From contig JAJDDF010000001.1 of NCBI GenBank assembly GCA_029260455.1, forward strand, positions 120,353-184,352: DNA of 64,000 nt, read 5' to 3'. Source of the stretch: Phycisphaerales bacterium. Lineage in GTDB: Bacteria > Planctomycetota > Phycisphaerae > Phycisphaerales > UBA1924. The translations under genes and the position numbers were made by a program. The notes beneath the pieces are model-generated. The model did no database searches and had not been told where the DNA came from. It saw only the letters and a list, made by a program, of their open reading frames with translations. Every line of letters starts with the position of its first letter. Within the stretch, counting starts at the first letter, position 1. Positions 17,573-28,362 of the stretch are shown here, piece after piece.

Positions 17573-19627
17573 ATGAATCCGAGTGACCGATGGGTGCAGG
17601 TTGTGTGTGCTGCCATTCTTGCGGCGTGCGTGGCAGGCTCTGCCTTCGTTGCGCCTGCGGTGACCGCCGAAGCTGCCCGATCGCAACTTGTGTACACAGA
17701 TGAAGTCAGCGCCGCCGACCCCCCCGAAGTTGCACTCGGCATCGCGATGGGTGCGTTTCGCGGGCTCTTCGTGAACTATCTCTGGCTGCGCGCTAATCAC
17801 CTCAAAGAAGAAGGCAAATATTACGAAGCCATCGAGTTGTCCGGTGCAATCACGCGCCTTCAGCCCCGGTTCCCGCGCGTGTGGTCGTTTCATGCCTGGA
17901 ACATGTCATACAACATTTCTGTTGCGACACAGACCGCCCCTGAGCGCTGGCAGTGGGTCACTGCCGGAATCAATTTGCTGCGTAACGAAGCCATCCGCTG
18001 GAATCCAAACGAAACCATTCTCTACAAAGAGCTCGCATGGATTTTTGTACACAAAATCCAAATGTTCCAGGATGACGCGAACCGCTATTACAAACGCCAG
18101 TTTGCTCGCGAATGGACCTTTGCTCTCGGAGCACCCCCGCGGTTGCCCGATGATCCGGATGCTGCCAAGCAGACCCTCATCACGTGGCTTGAACCCGTTG
18201 CCACGGCTCCGGATACCGTCGACGGCCTCATCGCAAAGGAACTGGCAGATCGCCGCACCGCAGGTGAATTGGCGCCGGTAAGTCTTGTTGATGAACTCGT
18301 GCAGCGCATCGGCGATGATGCAGGCATCGACTTGGATTACGACCTGCTGCGCCTTGTCACATTGCGCCGTGCGCTTGATGCTTCCTGGTTTGGACAAAGT
18401 GACAGTGCGGCTGCAGATGACTCTCCGCTCACGCAGGCCCAACGATCGGCGATCGATCGCATCCGAGGACAGGTCACGCGCACTCTCGATGAGCAAAGTC
18501 AGCTCAATCGCGTGCTCGATGGGTTGGTGCAAGAACCACGCTACGAAGACGCGTGGAACCGCCTGATTCCGTACGTGCAAAAACGTGTCCTGGTCGATCA
18601 GTACAACATGGACCCGCGTCGCATGCAGCGCTATACCGCAAAATTCGGCCCGCTCGATTGGCGCCACCCCGCATCGCACTCTGTCTATTGGTCGCATTTG
18701 GGCGTCGAAAATGGCCTGCGCCGCAAGGGCACTACGCGCTTTGAATGGCTCAATACCGACCGCATCACCATTCATTCGCTGCAGGAACTCTTCCGCTCTG
18801 GCACGGTCTTTTACGATGTCCTCTCCGACACGCACTTCACCATGATTTCGACGCAATTCGCCGAGGAATATGGCAAAATGATGAAGGAAGCCGCGCTCCG
18901 TGGTGGCGATTCGCAGGACACATCCAACCGCCTCTTCACCTTGTACAGCGAGGGCTATCACAACTTCCTGCGCGAAGTGATCCGCCTCATGTACAACCTT
19001 GGTCGTCTTGACGAGGCCAATACATATTTCAACGAAATGTGCGAGGGCCGGCACATCAATATGCACCGGTATGACTACACCACCGATTGCGAAATGCCAT
19101 TGTCGGAGTATGTCTGGAAGCAATCCAACGAAGATGACCGCATGACCATTCCCTACGTCGCGGCCAACGAGGTGCAAACATCACTTCTCGAAGCCTTCCG
19201 TCGCGGCATTCTCATGGGCGATTCGCGGGCATTTTCATCGCTTTGGCAACACGCCCAACTGGTCCACGCCCACTATTTTAAGGGACATGAAGACATTCAA
19301 AGTGTTGATGTTGAAACCAGTCGCATGGATGAGATGCCGCGCAATTTCGCAGATGCTGCATCATTCGTATTCCTGCAGATGCTCCTTTCAACAGGCTACA
19401 CCGATGCGTCGATTATCTACAACAGTGAGCGCATTTCTAATGATTTGCGCCGGGTATCCTATGACCAGCTTATGGCATATTACGCACAGCGCGGTTTCCC
19501 GCAGGACATTATTTCCCAGCTCTTCCCAGAACCGACCGGCATGGAAGCATATCGCGCGATGCGCGAAGAAATCCGCAAGCAACAGGCACCGGGACAAAAA
19601 GAAGATTTGAATTTCCAGGAGCAGTAA
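17573..19627 (+). CDS. Conserved-looking large exported or membrane-anchored protein, TPR-like
   Basis: 684 residues preceded by AAGGAG at good spacing. A hydrophobic N-terminal segment (8-32) is a signal anchor or uncleaved signal. The rest is helical with aromatic-rich repeats; segments near 85-110 (L-K-E-E-G-K-Y-Y-E-A-I-E-L) and 470-500 (L-G-R-L-D-E-A-N-T-Y-F-N) look like single tetratricopeptide units. I recognise no catalytic motif. It is the last gene of the SPFH/ABC operon, 24 bases after the permease, so it probably acts with that transporter on the periplasmic side. I do not recognise a named family. Confidence 0.65.
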   Translation: MNPSDRWVQVVCAAILAACVAGSAFVAPAVTAEAARSQLVYTDEVSAADPPEVALGIAMGAFRGLFVNYLWLRANHLKEEGKYYEAIELSGAITRLQPRFPRVWSFHAWNMSYNISVATQTAPERWQWVTAGINLLRNEAIRWNPNETILYKELAWIFVHKIQMFQDDANRYYKRQFAREWTFALGAPPRLPDDPDAAKQTLITWLEPVATAPDTVDGLIAKELADRRTAGELAPVSLVDELVQRIGDDAGIDLDYDLLRLVTLRRALDASWFGQSDSAAADDSPLTQAQRSAIDRIRGQVTRTLDEQSQLNRVLDGLVQEPRYEDAWNRLIPYVQKRVLVDQYNMDPRRMQRYTAKFGPLDWRHPASHSVYWSHLGVENGLRRKGTTRFEWLNTDRITIHSLQELFRSGTVFYDVLSDTHFTMISTQFAEEYGKMMKEAALRGGDSQDTSNRLFTLYSEGYHNFLREVIRLMYNLGRLDEANTYFNEMCEGRHINMHRYDYTTDCEMPLSEYVWKQSNEDDRMTIPYVAANEVQTSLLEAFRRGILMGDSRAFSSLWQHAQLVHAHYFKGHEDIQSVDVETSRMDEMPRNFADAASFVFLQMLLSTGYTDASIIYNSERISNDLRRVSYDQLMAYYAQRGFPQDIISQLFPEPTGMEAYRAMREEIRKQQAPGQKEDLNFQEQ

Positions 19628-19663
19628 GCTGCATCCGCGATTGCGCGATGGAGACATGCATCG

Positions 19664-20452
19664 ATGCAAATGTTAGATCTTGTGCCGTTGTCGCCTGAGA
19701 CCGGTGCTGTTGCAGGTGTGCAGTTGAGTGAAAACAACATCCTGCCCATTCGCCACATCATCGGTATAGGCAGAAACTACGCCGAGCACGCGCGTGAGCA
19801 AAACGCGGCAATCCCCGAACGCCCGCTTGTATTCACAAAGAACCCCGCGAGCGTCATCCTCCACGAGCAGGTCATCACGATCCCCGCAGTGTGCAATGAT
19901 GCTGACGGAGATCCATTGCCGCCTGAGCATTTTCCACATGGTTCACAAGTTGATTATGAAGGTGAACTCGCGGTCATCGTCGGTGCACCGATTCGTGATG
20001 CTGACCCGCATGCCGTGCTTGACCCCGATGGGCCAGTTCTCGGCGTGTGCTGCGCTAATGATGTCTCAGCGCGCTGGTGGCAAAAAAAAGGCAGCGACGG
20101 GCAATATGTCAGAGGAAAAAGTTTCGATACGTTCTGCCCCCTCGGGCCGCATGTTGTGCCATTGACTGAGGCATTCCCGCTCGATGCAATCTCAATTGAA
20201 ACACGCCTCAATGGCAAAATCATGCAGCGTGACACAACCGCAAGCATGATGTTTCCCGTTGCAACGCTCATCGCCGAACTCTCGCGGGGCGCAACGCTCC
20301 TGCCCGGTACTGTCATCTTGACCGGCACGCCTTCAGGTGTCGGTATGGCGCGCACGCCGCCGCGCTACCTTGTTGCAGGTGATGTCGTTGAAGTCGAACT
20401 GGGTGGGATCGGCGTACTTCGCAACCGCGTGGGTGCAGAGGATTGCACTTAG
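19664..20452 (+). CDS. Fumarylacetoacetate hydrolase family protein
   Basis: 262-residue enzyme of the FAH/HpcE/YcgM superfamily, which cleaves or decarboxylates beta-diketo acids using a divalent metal. Supporting motifs are I-G-R-N-Y-A-E-H-A near residue 32, F-T-K-N-P-A-S-V and the metal-binding [12 protein letters not shown] (about 104-115). There is also the [10 protein letters not shown] helix and a G-T-P-S-G-V-G-M loop near the end. The start is the ATG after GGAG. It may follow the SPFH operon by 36 bases and runs convergently into the peptide-transporter ATPase gene (4-base overlap of stops). The exact substrate cannot be told. Confidence 0.87.
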   Translation: MQMLDLVPLSPETGAVAGVQLSENNILPIRHIIGIGRNYAEHAREQNAAIPERPLVFTKNPASVILHEQVITIPAVCNDADGDPLPPEHFPHGSQVDYEGELAVIVGAPIRDADPHAVLDPDGPVLGVCCANDVSARWWQKKGSDGQYVRGKSFDTFCPLGPHVVPLTEAFPLDAISIETRLNGKIMQRDTTASMMFPVATLIAELSRGATLLPGTVILTGTPSGVGMARTPPRYLVAGDVVEVELGGIGVLRNRVGAEDCT

Positions 20453-21627
20453 GCGCCCGTGACCGTGGTCTCCACATGTTGCGCCTTTGGACGCAGTGAC
20501 ACTTTTGCAGGGTCATCCGCGATGCGATACGTCAGGTCTGGCGCACGAGATTCATGATCGTGCACCGCCGCGGTGCGCCACACACCCACCCAATGCCCGG
20601 GTGACACTTCCTGCAGGTAATAATCGCCCGCTGGTCCATCGGCAGCAGCCATATCCTTGGGCGGCGTATGCCAGGGCCACCACGGCCGCACACCCTCACT
20701 CGCCCCGGGAAGCTTCTCAAACTGCTTCGGATCATCAGTCACTTCAGTGATCGTCACAAGACGGTCCCGCCGCGTCAGCATTTTCGGAATCGATGCAAAC
20801 AATCCGCGCGTATACGGATGCATCGGGTTCGAAAAGAGCTCGAACACATTTGCATATTCCACCACGCGCCCGGCATACATCACACACACCACATCCGCAT
20901 TTTCTGCAACAACGCCGAGATTGTGCGTAATCAACATCACGGCCATGCTGCGCGTCTGCTGTAATTCCCGCAACAATTCAAGAATCTGCGCCTGAATCGT
21001 TACATCAAGCGCAGTCGTCGGCTCATCGGCAAGCAGCAATTTCGGCTGACACGCAAGCGCCATCGCGATCATCACGCGCTGACGCATGCCTCCCGAAAAT
21101 TGATGCGGATACGCACGCAACCGCGCCTTTGGATCAGGAATACCAACATCATTCATCGATTCAACAGCAATCTCAGTAGCTTCACTTGCCGTGACATTCT
21201 GGTGTAGCAGAATTGCTTCAAGAATCTGATCACCAATCGTGTACACCGGGTTGAGTGATGTCATTGGTTCTTGAAAGATCATGGCAATATCGTTGCCGCG
21301 AATATCACGCATCTGCCGGTCATTGAGCGACAACAGATCAATCTCGGTGCCACTGCCGCGCCACAAAATGCGCCCACGGTCAAAGTGCCCCGGTGGCATG
21401 GGCACGAGCTGCATCGAACTCATCGCCGTCACACTCTTGCCGCACCCCGATTCGCCAACAACCGCAAGTGTCTGCCGCGGGTACACGCTCATGCGCACGC
21501 CATCAACCGCCTGAATGCGCGGCCCCCGCCCATTGTCAAATGACACAGCAAGATCATCCACTCGCATGATCGGCTTCGCAGGTTCACCATTCGTTGCACT
21601 CTTTGCTGCAGCTTCTGCCATGCTCAA
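20449..21627 (-). CDS. oppD: Peptide/nickel ABC importer ATP-binding protein, OppD-type
   Basis: 392-residue ATPase with Walker A GESGCGKS (58-65), the [11 protein letters not shown]-loop and an F-S-G-G-M-R-Q-R signature. Walker B is [12 protein letters not shown], and the C-terminal N-P-x-H-P-Y-T-R-G-L oligopeptide-transporter motif is present. The last ~90 residues extend beyond the usual OppD end and contain Trp/Pro-rich sequence of unknown role. It is the last gene of a five-gene operon read right to left and overlaps the OppC gene by 4 bases. No OppF partner is visible nearby, so it may work as a homodimer or with an ATPase encoded elsewhere. Confidence 0.88.
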   Translation of the reverse strand: MSMAEAAAKSATNGEPAKPIMRVDDLAVSFDNGRGPRIQAVDGVRMSVYPRQTLAVVGESGCGKSVTAMSSMQLVPMPPGHFDRGRILWRGSGTEIDLLSLNDRQMRDIRGNDIAMIFQEPMTSLNPVYTIGDQILEAILLHQNVTASEATEIAVESMNDVGIPDPKARLRAYPHQFSGGMRQRVMIAMALACQPKLLLADEPTTALDVTIQAQILELLRELQQTRSMAVMLITHNLGVVAENADVVCVMYAGRVVEYANVFELFSNPMHPYTRGLFASIPKMLTRRDRLVTITEVTDDPKQFEKLPGASEGVRPWWPWHTPPKDMAAADGPAGDYYLQEVSPGHWVGVWRTAAVHDHESRAPDLTYRIADDPAKVSLRPKAQHVETTVTGA

Positions 21628-23306
21628 ACTCGCGCCTTTCTCAGCTTGGGATCAATCGCATCCCGCAATGATTCACCAAGCAGGTTGTACGCCAGCACCG
21701 TCAGGAAGATGGCAAGTCCCGGGAAAATTGCAAGCCACGGGGCAAATGCACCGGCATCACCGGCGGCATCACTCAAGAGTCGCCCCCACGATGGTTGATC
21801 AACAGGGCCAAGGCCAAGAAATGAAAGAATCGCTTCAAATTGAATCGCAAGGGCGATGCGAAATGACGAATCAACAAGCACCGGCGTCACACCATTGGGC
21901 AACATGTGTTTGAACAGAATCGATCGCAAGGGCAAGCCCGCCGCCCGCGCCGATTGCACAAAGTCTTGGTTGCGCAGCTTCAGAAATTCAGCGCGCGTAT
22001 AGCGCGCAGAAAAATGCCATGTGAAACACCCAATGATCGCCATCATCACATACGTATTTCTGGGCAGCACGCCCGCGACTACGATGAGCATGAACAGTAC
22101 CGGGATCGCCATGAAAATTTCCACAACGCGGTACAGAATCAGGTCAACCTTGCCGCCGAAATAGCCCATCAGTGCACCAAGTGTGACGCCAATGACCACC
22201 GCGATGCCCGTTGATACAAGCCCGATCGACACCGACAGCCGCGAGGCGTGCATCATTTGCGATGCAACGTCCTGACCAAGTGTGTCAGTGCCGACACGGA
22301 AGGATCGCCCAAAAGGACGCATGATGTCACGAAGCGCATCGCCAGCATTTTCTGATGTGATCTCAGTCTGAATTGTTCTCGCACCTTCAACCCAGGCGCG
22401 AAACTCTTCCTTCGCAGTTGCTTTCTCCGCCGCTTGCAGGGGCAAACGATCAATACCAGACAGCACATCGGCAACACCATCATCACCAATTGGCCCCATG
22501 AGTGGCAGATCGATCGTCAATGTCTCTGCCAGCGCCGACCCCGCGCTATTTCCAGGCTCAAGTCGCAATGTGCTGCGATCTGAAAGACGCTGCGAAGGCG
22601 ACCACGGCACAAGCGTATAGATCGCTTCGATCTTTCTCTCCCGCTCACGTTGCATATATTGAAAAGTCGGCGGCGGTGTTTCCCACGTCTGGAACATCGT
22701 GATGCCGGAGACAGCCCCAACAATCGTTACAAAGATCGCACGCTTCCAGATGGTGCGGCTGGTCGGTGCAAGCAGGAAAAACAGCGCACACACCAAGGCA
22801 CTGAGTGCCGCTGCGCCCATGATAAAAAAGTCAGACTGTTCGAGCTCGCGAGCCCAGTCCGCTGCATCACGTTTGCCAAAGAATCCTTTGATCCCCGCTG
22901 CCACGATCACCGTTGCTACGGTCTGCAATGACAAGAAAATGATCCATGCCAGCTTTCTGCTGCGCTTGATGCCCAGTGGGAGCACTAAGCCGATCGTACA
23001 CACCACCGACCAGATCAGAATCAACCAGTCTGTCGTCGACAGGTGCTGCAGCAAGGGGCTGGTCATCGCGCCGCGCTCACCCGCCGCATTCAATTCCCAC
23101 ATCACAAGTGGATGCCCACTCGCAAGCACGGGGGCAAATACTGCAAAAAACGAGACAATGCCGATCCATGCCATCCCCATGATCGCGCCCGGGCGCTTGA
23201 CCACACGTTCCCACGCATCGGCCCAGAACCCCTGCGAAACGTGCACACCCTCGCCCTGCAGCGCCTGAATTCCGGTGATGGCTTCCCCGCCTTGGGACTT
23301 AGTCAT
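21624..23306 (-). CDS. oppC: Peptide ABC importer permease, OppC-type, enlarged
   Basis: 560 residues against the usual ~300. The C-terminal half (about 325-555) is a normal OppC/DppC permease core, with [12 protein letters not shown] and the coupling helix [13 protein letters not shown]. The N-terminal half has the usual first helix (40-62) and three or four additional helices (about 95-190). A ~130-residue soluble region then precedes the core. The first residues overlap the OppB gene by 8 bases. It should pair with OppB to import oligopeptides. The insertion is unusual but parallels the enlarged OppB next to it. Confidence 0.84.
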   Translation of the reverse strand: MTKSQGGEAITGIQALQGEGVHVSQGFWADAWERVVKRPGAIMGMAWIGIVSFFAVFAPVLASGHPLVMWELNAAGERGAMTSPLLQHLSTTDWLILIWSVVCTIGLVLPLGIKRSRKLAWIIFLSLQTVATVIVAAGIKGFFGKRDAADWARELEQSDFFIMGAAALSALVCALFFLLAPTSRTIWKRAIFVTIVGAVSGITMFQTWETPPPTFQYMQRERERKIEAIYTLVPWSPSQRLSDRSTLRLEPGNSAGSALAETLTIDLPLMGPIGDDGVADVLSGIDRLPLQAAEKATAKEEFRAWVEGARTIQTEITSENAGDALRDIMRPFGRSFRVGTDTLGQDVASQMMHASRLSVSIGLVSTGIAVVIGVTLGALMGYFGGKVDLILYRVVEIFMAIPVLFMLIVVAGVLPRNTYVMMAIIGCFTWHFSARYTRAEFLKLRNQDFVQSARAAGLPLRSILFKHMLPNGVTPVLVDSSFRIALAIQFEAILSFLGLGPVDQPSWGRLLSDAAGDAGAFAPWLAIFPGLAIFLTVLAYNLLGESLRDAIDPKLRKARV

Positions 23307-24888
23307 AGGTCACCCGCGGATCGGCAAGGGCATACAGAATGTCTGCGAGCAACAGCGCAAGCAGGTTCACGCCCGCAATCATGAGCGTATTGGCAAGCAG
23401 CAATTCTCGATCTCTCAGGTTAATCGCATCAAGCACGAGTTTGCCCATACCGGGGATCGTGAAAATCTTCTCAACGACCACCGAACCCGCAAGCATCGCG
23501 GGAAACACCGCTGCGAAAATTGTAATCACAGGTAGCAGCGAATTGCGAAACACATGACGCATCACCACAACTCGGTCTGCGACGCCTTTGGCCTTGGCGG
23601 TGCGAACATAGTCAGCGCTGAAGTTGTCAAGCATCGCGGCGCGCGTCTGCTTCGAGAGCACCGCAAACCCGGCATACACAAGACACGACACGGGCAGGCA
23701 CAAATGCAAAAGAGTGTCGAGCATGAACCCTCGATGGAAATCCCCATTGGGCCAGCTTGGCAGATATGCAAAACCATCGGCCTCCGGCGAATTTAACCCC
23801 GCAACATAAAACCACCCAAGCCCCGAGCGTTCATTGGCAACGAACCCGATCATAAGCGTCCCCGCCCACACCACGGGAATAGACCACAGCGCCACGTACA
23901 TTGCCCCGCTTGCTACATCAAACCATGTGCCCGCACGCGTCGCCGCGAGAATGCCCGATGGAATCGCGATCAGATAAATAATCGGTATCGCAATCAGATT
24001 CAAAAGCACTGTTACTGGCAGGGCCGTCTTAATCAACGCAAGCACCGGTTGTGATCGACTTGATGATGTGCCAAAATCTGGCGGGCCAAGACTCAATACA
24101 CCTGGAATGATCGACCACCCAACTTGCGGATATGGCTTTGCTGCATACACATTGGCAAGGTGGTCACGCTGCACCTGCGCCGTGTTGTATGACGTAATCG
24201 CACGCTCATACGCCTGAATCACCGCCTCTTGCGCATCGCGATACGTCGACGCGGCATCAAGGCCCTTGTCCTGCACCGCTTGCGGCACCGGACCGTCTTC
24301 TACAATATGGAGCCCGCGCAGCTTGGATTCATTGAGCTTGCTTTTATTATTCAATACCCCGCGAATCCCCTGCGCTGTCCCCCATGTCGACAGCGCCAGT
24401 CGCAGATTTGTTTGTGCTGCAATGTAGTCAAGCCGCGCAAGCAGATACGCCCCCGACGCCTTGCGATACGTCGCATTATTCACTGCAGAATCATCGCTCA
24501 AAGTCTCTGGTTCCACCTCCCCGGGCGCAGTCAGGTCATCTTCCGTACCCCACAGCTCGCCAAGCATCGCAATCGGCTTCAGAGGTTTGGGCGAGCGAAT
24601 AATCGTGCCCGCAGGATCACGCTGATCACGCGTCCCGAACTTGAGCGGACTGATTCTCCCAAGCCAGCGCACATATTGCACCACCGCCGGATCATCAAGC
24701 CCGTACCGATCCTCCAGATACGCCTGCTGCGCGCGGGCATCGACGCCGGACTGACCACTTCCGCCAGCAAAACGCTGCGCCGCGCCAATCCCGCCCGGCG
24801 AAAGCGCGATCAACATGAACACAAGAAAGGTAATCCCGATCAAAGTCGGAATCATCAGAAGCAATCGTCGTATCAGATAGGCGGCCAT
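23299..24888 (-). CDS. oppB: Peptide ABC importer permease, OppB-type, enlarged
   Basis: 529 residues against about 310 for OppB. The start M-A-A-Y-L-I-R-R-L-L-L-M-I-P-T-L-I-G-I is the classic first helix of OppB/DppB. The permease core with five more helices begins near residue 285 (A-L-I-K-T-A-L-P-V-T-V) and includes the coupling segment V-R-T-A-K-A-K-G-V-A-D-R-V-V. Between lies a ~240-residue periplasmic region containing helices rich in Ala/Gln/Arg (about 140-240), which may contact the binding protein. It sits 29 bases downstream of the solute-binding protein gene. Confidence 0.86.
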   Translation of the reverse strand: MAAYLIRRLLLMIPTLIGITFLVFMLIALSPGGIGAAQRFAGGSGQSGVDARAQQAYLEDRYGLDDPAVVQYVRWLGRISPLKFGTRDQRDPAGTIIRSPKPLKPIAMLGELWGTEDDLTAPGEVEPETLSDDSAVNNATYRKASGAYLLARLDYIAAQTNLRLALSTWGTAQGIRGVLNNKSKLNESKLRGLHIVEDGPVPQAVQDKGLDAASTYRDAQEAVIQAYERAITSYNTAQVQRDHLANVYAAKPYPQVGWSIIPGVLSLGPPDFGTSSSRSQPVLALIKTALPVTVLLNLIAIPIIYLIAIPSGILAATRAGTWFDVASGAMYVALWSIPVVWAGTLMIGFVANERSGLGWFYVAGLNSPEADGFAYLPSWPNGDFHRGFMLDTLLHLCLPVSCLVYAGFAVLSKQTRAAMLDNFSADYVRTAKAKGVADRVVVMRHVFRNSLLPVITIFAAVFPAMLAGSVVVEKIFTIPGMGKLVLDAINLRDRELLLANTLMIAGVNLLALLLADILYALADPRVTYD

Positions 24889-24917
24889 CGCAGATTCATT
24901 CGCTCCAGTCAGCCAAC

Positions 24918-26879
24918 TCAGGGCAACATGAATATTTCGTGCTTATCAAGCCCAATCGGATACGTATTCACATTGCCAAGGTCATGACTGATGAACCGGA
25001 TCCACGGTGGGTTCATCATAAACGTATAGGGCTGATCGTCATAGATCACCTTCTGCAATTGGTGCCACACCTTCATGCGCTCGTTGAAGTCAAGCGATCG
25101 CCGCCCAAGTTCAATCAACCGATCCGCCTCCGGGTTGGCCCACTGCGTGAAGTTATCACCCTGATTCTCAATTGAACTGGAATGCCACAGTTGGTTGGGA
25201 TCCGATTCAGGATTGTTCTGTGACCATTGCAAGGTGATGCAATCAAAATCGCGCGTGTTCAACGTTGTTGCATAGATCGCCCAGTCAATTGGCTTGGGTG
25301 TGCACTCGATGCCAACCAAGGCACATTGATCGCGCAGGTAGGCCCCAACTTTAGGCCCGACTGTGCTGCCCGTGCCATAGGTGTATTCAAAGCTGAACCG
25401 ATCGCCACGCTCATTTTTCAGTACGCCATCTTTTTTGATCCACCCCGCCTCGGTAAGCAAAGCTTTTGCCTTTTCAATTGAATATTCAAGCGGCACAATG
25501 TCTGGCGAGTTCTGCGGCCCCCCAACAGGGAATGGGCCCGTACAGATTTCGCCAAGCCCGTAATAATAATCGCGACGAATGCGCTCCATATCAATCAAAT
25601 GCGTCATCGCAATGCGAACGCGCTTGTCTGCAAAGGGTGTGGGTGTGCCATTACGCTCAGCGCAGTTCCACGCAAGGAAACTGAATCCCGAGCGCATGTT
25701 GGCCCATTGCTGCGTATAGAAACTGTCAGTGAATCCCACATCGCGCGATTTGAGCCGGAATTGCTCCTGCGTGCCGCGCATCATGTGCCCTTCGCCATTT
25801 TCAATTGATGTCAATAGCGCTGCGTAGTTGTCAATCGTGCGATACCGAAATGTATCCAGAGGCGGCTTCTCGCCCCAGTAGTTCTCGTTGCGCACAAGCA
25901 CAATATCACGGGGAGGTGTCCACTGGCTGTCAACATCAAGGCCCTCAAGTCGGTAGGGACCAGAGCCCATCAGCAGCCCCGTAGACTGATTCAACTGCGT
26001 CGGCGTGAACTGCGAATAAAAATGCTTGGGCAAAATAAACATCAGCACCGCTTCACGTAGATTCGTAAAGACGGCCTCTTTGAAGTGAAATTCGACAACC
26101 TTCTCGCTGATCACTTCCACATGATCGATCACATTCAATGTGCTGCGGAAGCGCTCGGTCTCAAATTCCGGGTTGAATACGAAATCATGAAATGTCCACC
26201 GCACATCTTCTGCTGTCACCGACCGGCCATCACTAAACCGAGCTGCATCTTGAATCTTCACGCGCAGCCACATCCCGTTCGGATCATATTGCCACGCCTC
26301 GCCGAGCAACCCGCGCAGGGTCAATGTCTCTGAGTCATAGGCTCCAAGTGCCTCGCACACCGTGCCATCAAGCACGCGCCGACCGTACACATCTGCATAC
26401 ATAAACGGCACAATCTTGGGGGGTTGGCCTTCGAACAATTCGAAAAATTCGCCGCCCTCTTGGAATTCATCCTGCGCTTCCGGATCACTCACAAAACGAC
26501 GGGGCTCCGGGAACGTCACTGCAAACCCGGGTCGTGCCCATGCGGGACGACGCTGACCATTCGATGATCCGGGGAGGCCGGTCGTGCCGACCGAACCTGC
26601 CGCTGCTGCAGAGTTCACAAGTTTTTCAATTCGCGAATCGAGGGCAGACAACTCTTCCCGTACCACATCACGCAGCGCCGCCTTGTGTGCTGTGTTGCCC
26701 TTGGTGATCTCGTCGCGAATCTGAATCAGTGTGGTCAACTGCTGCTTGGTGTCTTCTTCGGCGCTCCTCAACTCCTCCCACCGCCGATCATCCTGCTTCA
26801 TGCCAAGGAAGCCGATCACCCCCACGATCGACACCAAAACGAGCACCACGAAATCTTTGAGTCCGAATGTGTTTTGCAT
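24918..26879 (-). CDS. Family-5 extracellular solute-binding protein of peptide importer
   Basis: 653-residue peptide-binding protein. The N-terminal membrane helix (residues 9-27) lacks a lipobox and is followed by a coiled-coil stretch (28-90). The protein is therefore probably membrane-anchored by a stalk instead of lipidated. The family-5 substrate-binding fold follows, with segments such as W-L-R-V-K-I-Q-D-A-A-R-F-S-D-G, the T-A-E-D-V-R-W-T motif and N-P-E-S-D-P-N-Q near the end. It lies between the second permease and OppB in the operon. The anchored coiled-coil form is unlike typical OppA. Confidence 0.86.
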   Translation of the reverse strand: MQNTFGLKDFVVLVLVSIVGVIGFLGMKQDDRRWEELRSAEEDTKQQLTTLIQIRDEITKGNTAHKAALRDVVREELSALDSRIEKLVNSAAAAGSVGTTGLPGSSNGQRRPAWARPGFAVTFPEPRRFVSDPEAQDEFQEGGEFFELFEGQPPKIVPFMYADVYGRRVLDGTVCEALGAYDSETLTLRGLLGEAWQYDPNGMWLRVKIQDAARFSDGRSVTAEDVRWTFHDFVFNPEFETERFRSTLNVIDHVEVISEKVVEFHFKEAVFTNLREAVLMFILPKHFYSQFTPTQLNQSTGLLMGSGPYRLEGLDVDSQWTPPRDIVLVRNENYWGEKPPLDTFRYRTIDNYAALLTSIENGEGHMMRGTQEQFRLKSRDVGFTDSFYTQQWANMRSGFSFLAWNCAERNGTPTPFADKRVRIAMTHLIDMERIRRDYYYGLGEICTGPFPVGGPQNSPDIVPLEYSIEKAKALLTEAGWIKKDGVLKNERGDRFSFEYTYGTGSTVGPKVGAYLRDQCALVGIECTPKPIDWAIYATTLNTRDFDCITLQWSQNNPESDPNQLWHSSSIENQGDNFTQWANPEADRLIELGRRSLDFNERMKVWHQLQKVIYDDQPYTFMMNPPWIRFISHDLGNVNTYPIGLDKHEIFMLP

Positions 26880-26943
26880 CGATCCACTCCAGCAATTTTT
26901 TCGATCATCTCAGCAGCCTGCGCTTCGCTTCAACTGCCTCAGG

Positions 26944-28317
26944 CTACGACCGGGAGCGCTTGGGATCAAACGCCTCCCGCAAACCCTCGCCCACAAAGTT
27001 CAATGCCAATAGCGTCAGCCCCAAAAGCGCACATGGAAAAGCGAGAAGCCACCACCGGCTGCTCGCGGTGTTCAATTCTCCAAGCCCCGCCGCCGCCAGG
27101 TTCCCCCAGCTTGGCAGGGGGGGCTGCACGCCGATCCCCAGGAAGCTCAGGAAGCTCTCCTGCAATATCGCCTGCGGCACAGTCAATGTCGCATACACAA
27201 TGATCGGCCCCAGCAGGTTGGGCAGCAAGTGCCGCACGAATTGCCGCACCACGGGTACCCCGGTCGCCCGCGCCGCCTCCATAAAGGGCTGTGCTTTCAA
27301 TGACAGCACCTGCCCGCGAATTACTCGCGCCATCGTCAACCAGCTCACCCCGCCAATCGCCACCAGCAGCACCAGCACATCAAAGAGTGTCCGTGCCCAC
27401 GGCTTGATGTCCTCTGGCTGCAATCGACTGATCGTGTCCGCCTGCGCCTGATACTTTTCGCGCAGTTCGGGCTCCGCTTCCATCAGTCGCCGCGCTGCTT
27501 CCTCTGTCACCTGCCCATGTGCGGTGCCCGCGTCGATGCGCGCCTCGACTTCTACCATCGCCTGCGCTTCGATGTAGTGCCTTCGCGCACTCGCCTTCGT
27601 ATCAAATTCATCCACCACCGCATCACCCGCCACCGCAAGCAACACCACGAGCAGCACATAGGGCAAGCCATACAAAATATCAACAATGCGCATCATCACG
27701 CCGTCGACTCGGCCTCCCACATACCCTGCAAAAGCCCCGTACAACGTGCCGATCAGCACAGAAATCGTCGCCGCCGCTAGACCAATCCCAATCGATACGC
27801 CCCCGCCCGTCAGCGACCGCACAAACACATCGCGCCCAAGATTGTCAGTCCCAAATGGATAGCTGGGTTGCGCATGTTTCAGCGCGGCCAGATCAACCGG
27901 CGCATCCCCCTCGCCGCGGCCGCGCTCTGCGCGCTCAAGAGTCACCTGTGCATACCGCACCAGTACTGTCGGGGCTGTTTCCGGGTCGGGTTCATCGCCC
28001 GTCGGTGACCACGCCGGATCATCGCGCTGTTTCTGGAGTGACAGCGCAAGTTCCGCTGCGCCCCCCGTCCACCCGGTCCATGTGGGGGGCAACAGAATCG
28101 CCGAGAGTGACCCATCTTCGTACCGGGCTGAGCCCCCCGGTTCCGCCGAGTTCAGCGTCCACGGCAATGTGCCAAGCGTCCCAAGCACCAAGGCGCTCAA
28201 CACCGCGAGCCCGATCATTCCCGCCACAGACTGCGTAAAGCCCCGACGGCGCTCCACTTGCGGCACCGCCATCGCCATCACCGTCTCTTCACCAAGCTTT
28301 ACACTTCGTCGCGCCAT
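26944..28317 (-). CDS. Second OppC-type ABC permease
   Basis: 457-residue permease with a first helix near 30-55, then a ~100-residue periplasmic region. The OppC core is marked by Y-P-F-G-T-D-N-L-G-R-D-V-F-V-R and the coupling helix P-F-M-E-A-A-R-A-T-G-V-P-V-V-R. A Q/E/A-rich helical insert (about 235-305) lies between core helices. The C-terminus ends F-V-G-E-G-L-R-E-A-F-D-P-K as in normal OppC. It is the first gene of the peptide-transport operon, which therefore has two OppC-like subunits and one OppB. They may form alternative complexes. Confidence 0.84.
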   Translation of the reverse strand: MARRSVKLGEETVMAMAVPQVERRRGFTQSVAGMIGLAVLSALVLGTLGTLPWTLNSAEPGGSARYEDGSLSAILLPPTWTGWTGGAAELALSLQKQRDDPAWSPTGDEPDPETAPTVLVRYAQVTLERAERGRGEGDAPVDLAALKHAQPSYPFGTDNLGRDVFVRSLTGGGVSIGIGLAAATISVLIGTLYGAFAGYVGGRVDGVMMRIVDILYGLPYVLLVVLLAVAGDAVVDEFDTKASARRHYIEAQAMVEVEARIDAGTAHGQVTEEAARRLMEAEPELREKYQAQADTISRLQPEDIKPWARTLFDVLVLLVAIGGVSWLTMARVIRGQVLSLKAQPFMEAARATGVPVVRQFVRHLLPNLLGPIIVYATLTVPQAILQESFLSFLGIGVQPPLPSWGNLAAAGLGELNTASSRWWLLAFPCALLGLTLLALNFVGEGLREAFDPKRSRS

Positions 28318-28362
28318 TGCCGCAGAGCATAGTGGGGGAGGGCCCTTGCTGATGCCACCACA

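Noticed and set aside
17906..19177. 423-residue frame opposite the 684-residue gene.
   Set aside because: It lies entirely within a better-supported gene on the plus strand and has no recognisable motif; long antisense frames are expected in G+C-rich coding DNA.
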